In this document: piece by piece, positions 50,347 through 59,268 of the stretch | How positions within the stretch are numbered: position 1 is the first letter of the stretch | How the letters are laid out: the number at the start of each line of letters is the position of its first letter | Assembly (NCBI RefSeq): GCF_020164785.1 | Contig: NZ_JAIUGX010000007.1 | Span: forward strand, 245,641 to 309,640 | Reading direction: 5' to 3' | Source of the DNA: Mesorhizobium sp. ES1-1 | GTDB lineage: Bacteria > Pseudomonadota > Alphaproteobacteria > Rhizobiales > Rhizobiaceae | DNA: 64,000 nucleotides | Translations under genes and position numbers: made by a program | The notes under the pieces: model-generated | Told to the model about the DNA's origin: nothing | Database searches by the model: none | Seen by the model: the letters and a program-made list of their open reading frames with translations, nothing else

Positions 50347-51015
50347 TTGCGTGCTTCTTTGGTCGTCACCCCGCGAGATCAGGCCTCGCCCTGGGGTATC
50401 TCCACATCGCTTGTTCTCCATGCGATGCTGGTCGCCGCGTTGGCCTTGATGCCATTGCCAAAGCTGCCGAAGCGCGTGGAAGAGGAACGGGTATCGGTGG
50501 ACATCGTGACGCTTGCCGAGTTCGAGGCGGCAACGAGGCCGCCACCGATCAAGGCCGCGGTCGAAGCGCCCACCGCAGTGCAGCCGCGCGGTTCGAGCCG
50601 GTCTCCAGCTCAACGAGCCCCCGCGCCAGGCATGATCCGGGCGACCGAGATGCTGTCCGCCAAGACGCTGGCCAACCCTCGCAGCCGGCAGGCGCGCGCC
50701 GATCTCGCCACCTTCGCTTCCGACGAACGCATGGTCCAACTATGCGATCTCAAGGCGATGGACCAGATCCGACGATGGCGCACGGATTTTCAGCCTGAGC
50801 GCGTGGTGCCCTATGCGACGGCGCAGGAGAAAATCACTGGAACCACGATTGCCGCCAATGGCGCGGCTTTCCGCAGTCGTGGAAACTGGTATCGTCTCAA
50901 GTTCAGGTGCGAACTCGCTGGAGACGGCGAAAGCGTCGTCGGCTTCGAATTTCTGGTTGGCGATCTGGTACCAAGGACACAATGGGACGAGCTTGGCTTG
51001 CCGGCGATGCATTGA
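50347..51015 (+). CDS. DUF930 domain protein with TonB-like N-terminus
   Basis: A 222-residue protein with one N-terminal membrane helix (STSLVLHAMLVAALALMPLP), a Pro/Ala/Arg-rich stretch (about 60-98) of the kind found in TonB-like or periplasm-spanning proteins, and a C-terminal DUF930 domain (about 125-215: VQLCDLKAMDQIRRWRTDF, then FRSRGNWYRLKFRCEL) with two conserved cysteines. Function unknown. It starts with TTG directly after rarA, so it is likely translated from the rarA transcript. A later GTG start is possible. Confidence 0.75.
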   Translation: MRASLVVTPRDQASPWGISTSLVLHAMLVAALALMPLPKLPKRVEEERVSVDIVTLAEFEAATRPPPIKAAVEAPTAVQPRGSSRSPAQRAPAPGMIRATEMLSAKTLANPRSRQARADLATFASDERMVQLCDLKAMDQIRRWRTDFQPERVVPYATAQEKITGTTIAANGAAFRSRGNWYRLKFRCELAGDGESVVGFEFLVGDLVPRTQWDELGLPAMH

Positions 51016-51172
51016 CGGGATCCGGCAGGATTCACCAGGTCAGCCGCCGGCTGCGATCTCATGCCGTTGTATGGCGACCCAAAAGACCTTATCAAGGCGC
51101 ACGGCCGGGCGGTGGCCGTTGCCCAGATTTGGCATCTCACTCGCAACAGGATCGCGCTACGCGCGTGGAAAA

Positions 51173-52003
51173 ATGACAAAAACGCTTCGCAAATCCCTTC
51201 GCAAATTCGCCATCGCCATCCCGCTTCTGGCCCTCGGCTTTTATTTCATCCCCATCCTGACGACGATCTTCATCGTCTGTGGTCTGATCGACGTGCTGCG
51301 CAACGACAGGAAGGACGTTTCGCTTTTTTCAGGCTATTTTCTCGGCAATGGCCTGTTCACCTGGTTGCTTTCGCCGTTCAACCTGCTGGTCGATCTCCTC
51401 TGCTACAGGAATCCCGGCGTGTGGAAGCTGGAGCAGTTTCCCCCCGACTATCAGCGCGAAGTCAATGAAGTCCTCAGTGTCTTCAAGGCGCGGCAGGACG
51501 AGATCATCGCCGACATCGACGCCAATTTCGGCGCCGGCCGGCGCGGCATGTATGTCTACCAATGGTACGGCAAGCACAAGATCGACAACGTTGCGGAATT
51601 CAACAAGGATTTCAAATACATCAAGACCATTGCCGTCTCTGTCTTCAGCAAGCGCGAATCGACCTCCTGGCACTTCGGGCCGCTACGGCTCAGCCTCCGC
51701 ATCCTCTACAATCTGATTCCGGTGAAGTCGGAGATTTTCGTCGAATGCGGCAACGTCAAGAACTACTGGCATGACAATCCGCTGTTCATCTTCGACGACA
51801 CGCTGCTGCATCGATCGGTCAATCAATATGACGGCCGCCGCTACTGCGTGTTCATGGATATTATCCGTCCGTCGCCTTTCCCTGGGCTCATCGCCGGCTT
51901 GCTCGCCATCGTCTCGGTGAGTGTCGAGCGCATCAATTCCATGTTCTACAAGAACTGGAAGATGATAGGCTCGACCAAGCCGAGGAAGGTTGAAAACACC
52001 TGA
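51173..52003 (+). CDS. Aspartyl/asparaginyl beta-hydroxylase family membrane protein
   Basis: A 276-residue protein with two N-terminal hydrophobic stretches (IAIPLLALGFYFIPILTTIF and SGYFLGNGLFTWLLSPFNLL), a soluble part similar to the AspH/LpxO fold (ECGNVKNYWHDNPLFIFDDT, then LHRSVNQYDGRRYCVFMDIIRP), and a C-terminal hydrophobic segment. The family uses Fe(II) and 2-oxoglutarate. The distal His (LHRSV) is present, while the first ligand position, in the segment LRILYNLIP, seems not to be His; activity is therefore uncertain. Start at ATG 51173 is chosen because the membrane segment follows it. Confidence 0.75.
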   Translation: MTKTLRKSLRKFAIAIPLLALGFYFIPILTTIFIVCGLIDVLRNDRKDVSLFSGYFLGNGLFTWLLSPFNLLVDLLCYRNPGVWKLEQFPPDYQREVNEVLSVFKARQDEIIADIDANFGAGRRGMYVYQWYGKHKIDNVAEFNKDFKYIKTIAVSVFSKRESTSWHFGPLRLSLRILYNLIPVKSEIFVECGNVKNYWHDNPLFIFDDTLLHRSVNQYDGRRYCVFMDIIRPSPFPGLIAGLLAIVSVSVERINSMFYKNWKMIGSTKPRKVENT

Positions 52004-52114
52004 GCTGCCGGCCTAGGCGGCGCCTGGCCCGTTCAACCATCTGTGTTGGACTGGAAGCCTTGTCCATGGGGTGAGGGATTGACGCTGCCGCGTCGAAGGA
52101 GGCAGGAGACGATC

Positions 52115-52489
52115 ATGGCCAATCTCCTTCTCGTTGTGATCGGCGGCGGCATAGGCGCGGGGCTCCGGCATCTTGCCAATATGGGCGCACTCCGCCTCGT
52201 CGGACCTAACTACCCCTGGGGCACGATCGCTATCAACATCCTTGGCTCCTTCTTGATGGGCCTGTTCATCGCCTCGTTGATGCGGCGCGGCGGACCCAAC
52301 GAACTCAGGCTCTTCGTCGCAACCGGCATTCTGGGTGGGTTCACGACCTTCTCGGCCTTTTCGCTGGACTTCGCCACCTTGTGGGAGCGCGGCGCGACCC
52401 TTCCGGCCTTCGCCTACGCCCTTGCAAGCGTCCTTGGAGCCATTACCGCCCTGTTTATGGGACTTTGGCTCGCAAGAAGCTTGCCATAG
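52115..52489 (+). CDS. crcB: Fluoride ion channel CrcB/Fluc
   Basis: A 124-residue, four-helix CrcB protein that lets fluoride leave the cell. Family marks: GGGIGAGLRHL at the start, the NILGSFLMG motif, and GGFTTFSAFSLDF in the third helix, which lines the pore. ATG at 52115 preceded by GGAGG. No fluoride riboswitch could be seen upstream. It is followed 60 bases later by the pseudouridine synthase gene. Confidence 0.93.
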   Translation: MANLLLVVIGGGIGAGLRHLANMGALRLVGPNYPWGTIAINILGSFLMGLFIASLMRRGGPNELRLFVATGILGGFTTFSAFSLDFATLWERGATLPAFAYALASVLGAITALFMGLWLARSLP

Positions 52490-52549
52490 TGCTATTGCGG
52501 CGCCGAGAGCAGGCGAAGCCCTGCCCGGAACCGGACAAGCGACAAGACC

Positions 52550-53530
52550 ATGGCAGGCGTTGAACAGATTGCGGTTGAGGCTGGCGAGGCGGGCATGCGG
52601 CTCGACCGCTGGTTCAAAACCCACTTCCCGGGCCTCGGCTTCGGCCATTTGCAGAAGCTGCTGCGCTCTGGCCAGATTCGCGTCGATGGCGGCCGGGTCA
52701 AGGCCGACACCCGCGTCGAGCCCGGCCAGATGGTCCGCGTTCCGCCGCTTGAGGTCGACAAGAAGGGCGAAAGCGCGCTGACCGGTCATTCGATCCGTAA
52801 TCAGGGCGACGCCGACGTCCTGGCCAAGATGCTGATCCATGAGGATCCGAAGGTCTTCGTCTTCAACAAGCCGGCTGGGCTGGCAGTGCAGGGTGGCTCC
52901 GGCGTCACCCGCAATGTCGACGACATGCTGGAAGCGTGGCGCAACCAGAAGGGCGAGAAGCCGCGGCTGGTTCACAGGCTGGACCGCGACACGTCAGGCG
53001 TGCTGGTTGTCGCCCGTACGCGGTTGGCCGCCATGAAATTGTCGGAGGCGTTTCGCGCCCGCGAGACCAAGAAGACATATTGGGCCCTGGTCAAGGGCGT
53101 GCCGCCCAAGCGCGAAGACAAGATTTCGACATGGCTGATCAAGGAGCCGACCCCCGACGGCGACCGCGTCCGTGTCGCCGCGCACGGTGAAAAAGGCGCC
53201 GATCATGCCGTGTCCTACTATCGCATAATCGAGCAGGCGGCGCAGACGATGACTTGGTTGGAGATGGAACCCTATACGGGCCGCACTCATCAGCTACGCG
53301 TCCATGCCGCCTATCTCGGCTGTCCGATCATCGGAGATCCGAAATATTTCGAGGCCGACACCAACTGGGATTTCCCCGGCGGCATCCAGAATCGCCTGCA
53401 TCTGCACGCGCGCCGCATCATCATTCCCCATCCCGACAAAGGCGTCATCGACGTCACCGCGCCGATGCCGCCGCATATGCGCCAGAGCTGGAACCTGATC
53501 GGCTTCGACGACGCCAGCGCGGAGGACTGA
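52550..53530 (+). CDS. RluA-family 23S rRNA pseudouridine synthase (RluC-like)
   Basis: A 326-residue protein: an S4 RNA-binding domain (about 17-65, RLDRWFKTHFPGLGFGHLQK) and the RluA catalytic domain with HRLDRDTSG (142-150; catalytic Asp145), then the TGRTHQLRVH motif. It isomerises uridines in 23S rRNA; RluC or RluD cannot be settled by eye. Downstream EamA gene follows after 2 bases. Confidence 0.92.
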   Translation: MAGVEQIAVEAGEAGMRLDRWFKTHFPGLGFGHLQKLLRSGQIRVDGGRVKADTRVEPGQMVRVPPLEVDKKGESALTGHSIRNQGDADVLAKMLIHEDPKVFVFNKPAGLAVQGGSGVTRNVDDMLEAWRNQKGEKPRLVHRLDRDTSGVLVVARTRLAAMKLSEAFRARETKKTYWALVKGVPPKREDKISTWLIKEPTPDGDRVRVAAHGEKGADHAVSYYRIIEQAAQTMTWLEMEPYTGRTHQLRVHAAYLGCPIIGDPKYFEADTNWDFPGGIQNRLHLHARRIIIPHPDKGVIDVTAPMPPHMRQSWNLIGFDDASAED

Positions 53531-53532
53531 TT

Positions 53533-54450
53533 GTGAGCGGCGCCACAGGCGCGTTCGACCGGCGGGAGTCGGTCGACATGGCGGCCGCCGCCATCATGGT
53601 CGGGTTGACCTTTTCTTGGGGCCTGAACTACGTCGCCGCCAAGATCTCCTACGCCGGCTACGACCCCGTCTTCCTGTCGATCGCGCGCTCCATCATTGGC
53701 GGCCTTTGTGTTTACGCCTGGTGCAGGTGGCGCGGCATTGCGCTTTTCACGCGCGATCGAACATTGCCCGCGGGCATCGCCGTGGGCGTAATCTTCGGGG
53801 TCGAGTTCCTTTGCCTCTATGTCGGCCTGGAGCACACGACCGTTGCCCGCAACACCTTACTGGTCAACACCATGCCGTTCTGGATGCTGGTCGGAGGCCA
53901 TTTCCTGCTCGGCGAGCCAATCACGCTGCGCAAGTTCCTCGGATTGGTGCTTGCCTTCGCCGGTCTTGCCGCAGTCTTCTCCGACCAGCTTGGCGGGGGC
54001 GGGGACATGCTGTTCGGCGACCTCCTCAGCCTGGCTGCAGGGTTTTTCTGGGCCTTGACCAACATCCTGATCAAGCGGACGAGGCTGGCCGAGGCAAGCG
54101 CCGAGAAGCTGTTGCTCTATCAGCTCTGCGGCGCCGCGATCGTTGGCCTGCTGGTGTTGCCTTTGGCCGGTCCCTCCATCCGCGACCCTGCCTTACTGCC
54201 GACATTGGCCCTGCTTTTCCAGGCGATCTACATCGTCGCCTTCACCTATGTTCTGTGGTTCTGGCTGCTGCGCCGCTATCCTGCCTCGAGCCTGTCCAGT
54301 TTCACTTTCCTGTCTCCGGTCTTCGGCGTCTTGTGCGGGGCCGTGATCTTGAATGAACCGCTTACCATGCGCATCTTTCTAGCACTTGGCCTGATTGCCC
54401 TCGGCCTGATCATCGTCAACCGGCCTTCGCGCAAACTGGCGCCGCTGTAA
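53533..54450 (+). CDS. EamA-type drug/metabolite transporter (DMT superfamily)
   Basis: A 305-residue, ten-helix transporter with two EamA repeats (about 18-150 and 160-295). Typical motifs include TFSWGLNYVAAKISYAGYDP in helix 1 and FLSPVFGVLCGAVILNEPLT near the end. It starts at a GTG with GGAGGA upstream and directly follows the pseudouridine synthase; it is 12 bases before the ATP12-like gene. Probably one operon of crcB to the ATP12 gene. Substrate unknown. Only distantly similar to the EamA gene at 6929. Confidence 0.86.
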   Translation: MSGATGAFDRRESVDMAAAAIMVGLTFSWGLNYVAAKISYAGYDPVFLSIARSIIGGLCVYAWCRWRGIALFTRDRTLPAGIAVGVIFGVEFLCLYVGLEHTTVARNTLLVNTMPFWMLVGGHFLLGEPITLRKFLGLVLAFAGLAAVFSDQLGGGGDMLFGDLLSLAAGFFWALTNILIKRTRLAEASAEKLLLYQLCGAAIVGLLVLPLAGPSIRDPALLPTLALLFQAIYIVAFTYVLWFWLLRRYPASSLSSFTFLSPVFGVLCGAVILNEPLTMRIFLALGLIALGLIIVNRPSRKLAPL

Positions 54451-54462
54451 GGAGCACCTTCC

Positions 54463-55254
54463 ATGCGCGACATCCTCAACGACCTCGAAGCAGGTAAGTA
54501 TCTTTCCGATCCAGATCCGGTGCGCCGTGCCCAGATCCAGATGAAAACGCCCCTGCCCAAGCGCTTCTATGAGACAGCCTCGGTGGCGCCTGTTGCAGAA
54601 GGTTTCGCGGTGCATCTGGATGGCAAGCCGGTGCGCACGCCGGGCAGGGCGTTGCTTGTGCTGCCGACGCAAGCAGCTGCGGCGCTGATCGCCGATGAGT
54701 TCGCCGCCCAGGGCGAAACGATCGATCCGGTGACGATGCCGGTGATGCGCCTGGTCAACACCGCGATCGACGGCGTCGCCGGCAACACGTTGCCAGTGCA
54801 GGAAGATATCTTGCGCTTTGCCTCTTCCGATTTGCTTTGTTACCGCGCCGATGCCCCGCAAGGGCTGGTCGACCGGCAGAACCAGCACTGGGATCCTGTC
54901 CTTGACTGGGCGCGCGGCAGCCTGGGCGCGCGTTTCAATCTCGCCGAGGGCATCATCCATGTCGAGCAGCCACGCGAAACCATCGACGCGCTCGGTGTTC
55001 ATCTCAGCCGGCGGGCCGATCCGTTGCGGCTGGCCGCCATTCACCTCATGACAACGCTGACCGGCTCCGCCCTGCTGGCGCTGGCCGTCGATTCGGGCGA
55101 ACTCGACGTCGAGGCTGCCTGGGCAGCCGGCCATGTCGATGAGGACTGGCAGATCGAGCACTGGGGGCAGGACGCGGAGGCCGTGGCGCGCCGCGCCGCA
55201 CGCAAGCGGGACATGCTGGCCGCGGTCAGACTGCTCGAAGCCCTAAAGGGCTGA
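54463..55254 (+). CDS. ATP12-family F1-ATPase assembly chaperone
   Basis: A 263-residue ATP12 protein. Landmarks: PLPKRFYETASVAPVAEGFA, DGKPVRTPGRALLVLPT, the LLCYRA motif (SSDLLCYRADAP), and the C-terminal HVDEDWQIEHWGQD. In mitochondria ATP12 binds the F1 alpha subunit to prevent aggregation; alphaproteobacterial homologues are taken to help F1 assembly. Last gene of the run from crcB. Confidence 0.93.
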   Translation: MRDILNDLEAGKYLSDPDPVRRAQIQMKTPLPKRFYETASVAPVAEGFAVHLDGKPVRTPGRALLVLPTQAAAALIADEFAAQGETIDPVTMPVMRLVNTAIDGVAGNTLPVQEDILRFASSDLLCYRADAPQGLVDRQNQHWDPVLDWARGSLGARFNLAEGIIHVEQPRETIDALGVHLSRRADPLRLAAIHLMTTLTGSALLALAVDSGELDVEAAWAAGHVDEDWQIEHWGQDAEAVARRAARKRDMLAAVRLLEALKG

Positions 55255-55445
55255 TGGCTCGCTTGGCGCGGCCATGCCGCACCGCACCTAATACCAAAGT
55301 CATAATCCCAAAGCAGCGCTGACGCTGCCGACGGCTTTCTGTCATTTTTTCCGTGATGGCAGTGCTTGAGTCCGCGTTCGGAGGAGGACGCGGACAATCA
55401 CGCGCGGCATCGAGGACAAGCGTCTCACGGGAGGAGGACAAATCC

Positions 55446-57335
55446 ATGGCAATCGCATCGACCGCCGGCGGAGCCAGCCGCGGCATGACAAGGGAGGAGA
55501 AGAAAGTCATCTTCGCTTCCTCGCTCGGCACCGTTTTCGAATGGTATGATTTCTATCTCTACGGTTCGCTGGCAGTGTTCATCGGATCGACGTTTTTCAG
55601 TCCGACCATCCCGGAGGCGACGCGTAACATTTTCGCATTGCTGGCTTTCGCCGCCGGCTTCCTCGTACGTCCGTTCGGCGCACTGCTGTTCGGCCGTATC
55701 GGCGATCTTGTCGGTCGCAAATACACTTTCCTCGTCACCATGACGATCATGGGCCTGTCGACCTTCCTGGTCGGCCTGCTGCCGGGCTACGCCACCTTGG
55801 GGATCGCGGCTCCCGTGATCCTGATTATCCTGCGCATGCTGCAGGGCCTGGCATTGGGCGGCGAATATGGCGGCGCCGCCACCTATGTCGCCGAACACGC
55901 ACCGGACAATCGCCGCGGCTACTACACGTCATGGATACAGACCACGGCCACGCTCGGACTGTTTCTGTCGCTGATCGTGATCCTGATCGTCCAGGCGTCG
56001 CTGAGCAAGGAAAACTACGCCGCCTGGGGCTGGCGCATTCCGTTCATCGTATCCTTCCTGCTGCTCGGCATCTCCATCTGGATACGGTTGTCACTCTCCG
56101 AATCTCCGACTTTTCAGAAGATGAAGGATGAAGGCAAAGGCTCGAAGGCGCCGCTGACGGAAGCCTTTGGTCAGTGGAAGAACGCCAAGATCGCCATCCT
56201 GGCGCTGCTCGGCCTCACCGCCGGGCAGGCCGTGGTTTGGTACAATGGCCAGTTCTACGCGCTGTTCTTCCTGCAGAACGTTCTCAAGGTCGATGCGCAG
56301 TCGGTCAATATCATGATCGCCATCGCGCTGGCGCTCGGCTCGGTCTTCTTTGTGGTGTTTGGCTGGCTCTCCGACAAGATCGGCCGCAAGCCGATCATCA
56401 TGGCGGGTCTAGCGCTCGCCATCGTCTGCACATTCCCGCTGTTCAAAGCGTTGACCTGGGCCGCCAATCCGGCGCTTGCCACGGCCCAGCAGAATACGCG
56501 CGCGACAGTGACCGCGGCGCCGGGTGATTGCAGGTTCCAGTTCAATCCGGTCGGAACCGCCAAGTTCACCACCTCCTGCGACATCGCCACCTCATTCCTG
56601 ACCAAGAACTCGGTTCCTTATGACGTGGTATCGACGGCGCCGGCCGGAACGGCTGCGTCGGTCAAGATCGGCAATGAAACGGTGGAGTCCTACGACGCGA
56701 TCGCCGCCGGCGATCAGGCCAAGGCCAAGGACGCCGCCTTCGTCAAGGCCCTGAATACGTCTCTGCAAGACAGCGGCTATCCGCTGAAGCGCGCGGCAAT
56801 CAAGATCCCGGACCAGAAGCTCGACGCATTTATCGCGGCCAATCCGGAACTCAAGCTCGATGCGGCTACCATCCGCGCCGGCGAGAAGGTGACGGTCCCC
56901 ACCGATCAGGCGGTGAAGGACAAGCTTTTGACAGCTGACGAGGCAGCAGGAGCGACCGAAGTCACCGTCTATACCATACCGGGCGGTGGCGCCTTCGCCA
57001 TGTTCGCTGATCCGGCCGGCATCAACTGGCCGATGACCATCGGCATCCTGTTCATCCTGGTGTTGTTCGTGACCATGGTTTACGGGCCGATTGCCGCGAT
57101 CCTGGTCGAGATGTTCCCGACCCGCATCCGCTACACCGGTATGTCGTTGCCTTATCACATCGGCAATGGCTGGTTCGGCGGCTTGCTGCCGGCGACAGTG
57201 TTCGCTCTCAGCGCCTATAAGGGCGATATCTACTATGGCTTGTGGTATCCGGTGGTCATCGCCGCGATGTCTCTGGTGATCGGTATGATCTTTGTCAGGG
57301 ACACGTTGGGAACAAATCTGCACACCAAGCAGTAA
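55446..57335 (+). CDS. MFS transporter, metabolite:H+ symporter type, with large periplasmic insertion
   Basis: A 629-residue protein of the MHS branch of the major facilitator superfamily (relatives carry citrate, ketoglutarate, proline/betaine). It has the family start GTVFEWYDFYLYGSLAVF, the TM2-3 loop GRIGDLVGRKYTF and the TM8-9 loop DKIGRKPIIM. Between TM9 and TM10 lies an extra soluble part of about 190 residues (340-527), predicted periplasmic, with a Cys pair (362 and 378). Normal members are about 430 residues. The GGAGGA site precedes ATG 55446. Strong terminator follows. Substrate unknown. Confidence 0.86.
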   Translation: MAIASTAGGASRGMTREEKKVIFASSLGTVFEWYDFYLYGSLAVFIGSTFFSPTIPEATRNIFALLAFAAGFLVRPFGALLFGRIGDLVGRKYTFLVTMTIMGLSTFLVGLLPGYATLGIAAPVILIILRMLQGLALGGEYGGAATYVAEHAPDNRRGYYTSWIQTTATLGLFLSLIVILIVQASLSKENYAAWGWRIPFIVSFLLLGISIWIRLSLSESPTFQKMKDEGKGSKAPLTEAFGQWKNAKIAILALLGLTAGQAVVWYNGQFYALFFLQNVLKVDAQSVNIMIAIALALGSVFFVVFGWLSDKIGRKPIIMAGLALAIVCTFPLFKALTWAANPALATAQQNTRATVTAAPGDCRFQFNPVGTAKFTTSCDIATSFLTKNSVPYDVVSTAPAGTAASVKIGNETVESYDAIAAGDQAKAKDAAFVKALNTSLQDSGYPLKRAAIKIPDQKLDAFIAANPELKLDAATIRAGEKVTVPTDQAVKDKLLTADEAAGATEVTVYTIPGGGAFAMFADPAGINWPMTIGILFILVLFVTMVYGPIAAILVEMFPTRIRYTGMSLPYHIGNGWFGGLLPATVFALSAYKGDIYYGLWYPVVIAAMSLVIGMIFVRDTLGTNLHTKQ

Positions 57336-57356
57336 ACGCGACCCGTCAGACAATGA

Positions 57357-57387
57357 AAAACCCGGCGCGACACTCGCGCCGGGTTTT
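57357..57387 (+). terminator. Rho-independent terminator
   Basis: AAAACCCGGCGCGA / TCGCGCCGGGTTTT, a perfect 14-bp hairpin with a 3-4 base loop, after the MFS gene. Its A-run on the left makes it work for both strands, also ending the gstI-like gene from the right. Confidence 0.92.
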
Positions 57388-57417
57388 CCATTGGTTTGAT
57401 CAAGCGGCGGGAAAAGT

Positions 57418-57615
57418 CTAGCTGCGCCTGTCCTGTCTTGCGTCCTCGATGGCCGCGTCATGATACCAGCCGTCACCGAAATCAGTTCGTACACCATGTA
57501 GCGAGGCTAGCTCTGCTGCAAACTTAGCCCTATCGCTCAAATATGAGGCAGACGCACGCGTTGTCAGCGGAAACATCAAAATTTTTGCCGACGGTCGGGT
57601 GGAAACGCTTTCCAT
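57418..57615 (-). CDS. gstI: GstI-like protein (DUF2735), divergent from glnII
   Basis: A 65-residue protein (MESVSTRPSAKILMFPLTTR) ending in an acidic/aromatic motif (GDGWYHDAAIEDARQDRR). The SAKIxxFP start and WYHDAAI end match the DUF2735 family, which includes GstI of Rhizobium leguminosarum: a small product of the gene divergent to glnII that inhibits glnII translation. Position, orientation and size agree. AAGGAG lies 7 bases before the ATG. The frame is open 21 codons further upstream but without a site. Confidence 0.82.
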   Translation of the reverse strand: MESVSTRPSAKILMFPLTTRASASYLSDRAKFAAELASLHGVRTDFGDGWYHDAAIEDARQDRRS

Positions 57616-57817
57616 TGTCGGGCTCCTTTCTCTGATTGAACCTGATCGATTCAATTCTCCCGAAGATAGGGCCTGCAATCAAATTAGGCAATATGCTTAC
57701 AAAAAGATCGGTATTTGCCTACCATTTGTGCAAGTTCTGGCAGTGAGCGGTCGCGATGCACCGTTTACACCGCCGCCGGGTTTTGCATTCATTTTGTCGC
57801 ACGTTACGGAGCCAGAA

Positions 57818-57833
57818 TGGCACATGATTTGCT
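57818..57833 (+). promoter_or_regulatory. Sigma-54 promoter of glnII
   Basis: TGGCAC-N5-TTGCT with the invariant GG and GC exactly 10 bases apart, as required for sigma-54. It is about 88 bases upstream of glnII. A TGCACC half-site at 57757-57762, about 60 bases further upstream, could be part of an NtrC site; a full palindrome is not clear. glnII of rhizobia is known to depend on NtrC and sigma-54. Confidence 0.9.
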
Positions 57834-57920
57834 TTTTAGTGAAGCGGCAGGTCGGCTGCTGGCTGGGTCGGCATGCGCGGACGCCACCGGAGTCTTCTGA
57901 TCAAGCAACGAGAGGCTAGA

Positions 57921-58961
57921 ATGACGAAATACAAGCTCGAGTACATTTGGCTCGATGGATATACCCCGGTTCCCAACCTCCGCGGCAAAACGCAGATCAA
58001 GGAGTTCGCGGAGTTCCCGACCCTTGAGGAACTGCCGCTGTGGGGCTTCGATGGTTCTTCTACGCAGCAGGCCGAAGGCCACAGCTCCGATTGCGTGCTG
58101 AAGCCGGTCGCCGTGTATCCCGATCCGGCCCGTACGAATGGTGTGCTGGTGATGTGCGAAGTCATGATGCCCGATGGCGTGACGCCGCACGCTTCCAACA
58201 AGCGCGCCACCATCCTCGATGACGAGGGAGCCTGGTTCGGCTTCGAGCAGGAATATTTCTTCTACAAGGACGGTCGCCCGCTCGGCTTCCCCGAGAGTGG
58301 CTATCCCGCACCGCAGGGTCCGTACTACACCGGCGTCGGTTACTCCAATGTCGGCTCCGTAGCGCGCACCATCGTCGAAGAACATCTCGACCAGTGCCTG
58401 GCGGCCGGCATCAACCATGAAGGCATCAACGCCGAAGTGGCCAAAGGCCAGTGGGAATTCCAGATCTTCGGCAAGGGCTCAAAGAGAGCCGCCGACCAGA
58501 TGTGGATGGCCCGCTATCTCCTGCAGCGCCTGACCGAGAAATACGGCATCGACATCGAATACCACTGCAAGCCGCTCGGCGACACTGACTGGAACGGCTC
58601 CGGCATGCATGCCAACTTCTCGACCGCCTATATGCGCGAAGTCGGCGGCAAAGCCTATTTCGAATCGCTCATGGCGGCCTTCGACAAGAACCTCATGGAC
58701 CACATCGCCGTCTACGGCCCGGACAATGACAAGCGCTTGACCGGCAAGCACGAGACCGCGCCGTGGAACAAGTTCAGCTATGGCATCGCTGATCGCGGCG
58801 CTTCGATCCGCGTCCCGCACTCCTTCATTAAGAACGACTATAAGGGTTATCTGGAAGACCGCCGCCCGAACTCGCAGGGTGACCCCTACCAGATCGCTTC
58901 ACAGATCCTGAAGACGATTGCCTCGGTGCCAACCAGCGCCCAGGTTTCGGCTGCCGCCTAA
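57921..58961 (+). CDS. glnII: Glutamine synthetase type II
   Basis: A 346-residue eukaryote-like GSII, octameric enzyme making glutamine from glutamate, ammonia and ATP. Marks: the LWGFDGSSTQQAEGHSSD loop, the EQEYFF glutamate binding site and the NGSGMHANFSTA motif. Unlike GSI it lacks the adenylylation tyrosine loop, so control is by transcription (NtrC/sigma-54) and by GstI. ATG 57921 follows a GAGAGG site. Terminator at 58985. Confidence 0.97.
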   Translation: MTKYKLEYIWLDGYTPVPNLRGKTQIKEFAEFPTLEELPLWGFDGSSTQQAEGHSSDCVLKPVAVYPDPARTNGVLVMCEVMMPDGVTPHASNKRATILDDEGAWFGFEQEYFFYKDGRPLGFPESGYPAPQGPYYTGVGYSNVGSVARTIVEEHLDQCLAAGINHEGINAEVAKGQWEFQIFGKGSKRAADQMWMARYLLQRLTEKYGIDIEYHCKPLGDTDWNGSGMHANFSTAYMREVGGKAYFESLMAAFDKNLMDHIAVYGPDNDKRLTGKHETAPWNKFSYGIADRGASIRVPHSFIKNDYKGYLEDRRPNSQGDPYQIASQILKTIASVPTSAQVSAAA

Positions 58962-58984
58962 CCCTCGTTGGTTTTGGTCGATAG

Positions 58985-59012
58985 AGGCCCCGGCGTTCGC
59001 GCGGGGCCTTTT
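58985..59012 (+). terminator. Rho-independent terminator of glnII
   Basis: AGGCCCC ... GGGGCCT stem with an inner GCG/CGC pair and TTTT tail, 24 bases after the glnII stop. The following 256 bases to the next gene hold no feature that I can support. Confidence 0.88.
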
Positions 59013-59268
59013 GTTCTGGGCGCCCAGAACGCGACGGAATTGGTGGAGGCGCCTTCCGTTTCGCCATATCGCTCGCGCATGACGTGGCTTGCTCGTTTGG
59101 AATGACGCCCGGCGCAATGATCGGCTGGGCCACCTTTGCGCGGCAAGCATATGGCGGAGTTGCGGAGCCGTAGTGCGCGCCGGCGTCGCTCGTGATTCGA
59201 GCGCTTGAAAGCCTGCCTCCAGTCTGCCAGAAGGGCCGCTTGGACTTGGCGTTGAGCGGGACGAAGCC

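Noticed and set aside
52016..52114. Possible fluoride riboswitch before crcB
   Set aside because: The conserved blocks of the fluoride aptamer could not be found in the short gap; only a GC-rich inverted run is present.
58962..59268. Minus-strand open frame over the gap after glnII
   Set aside because: It runs into the AsnC-type gene in antisense and shows no family features; the only clear element in the gap is the glnII terminator.
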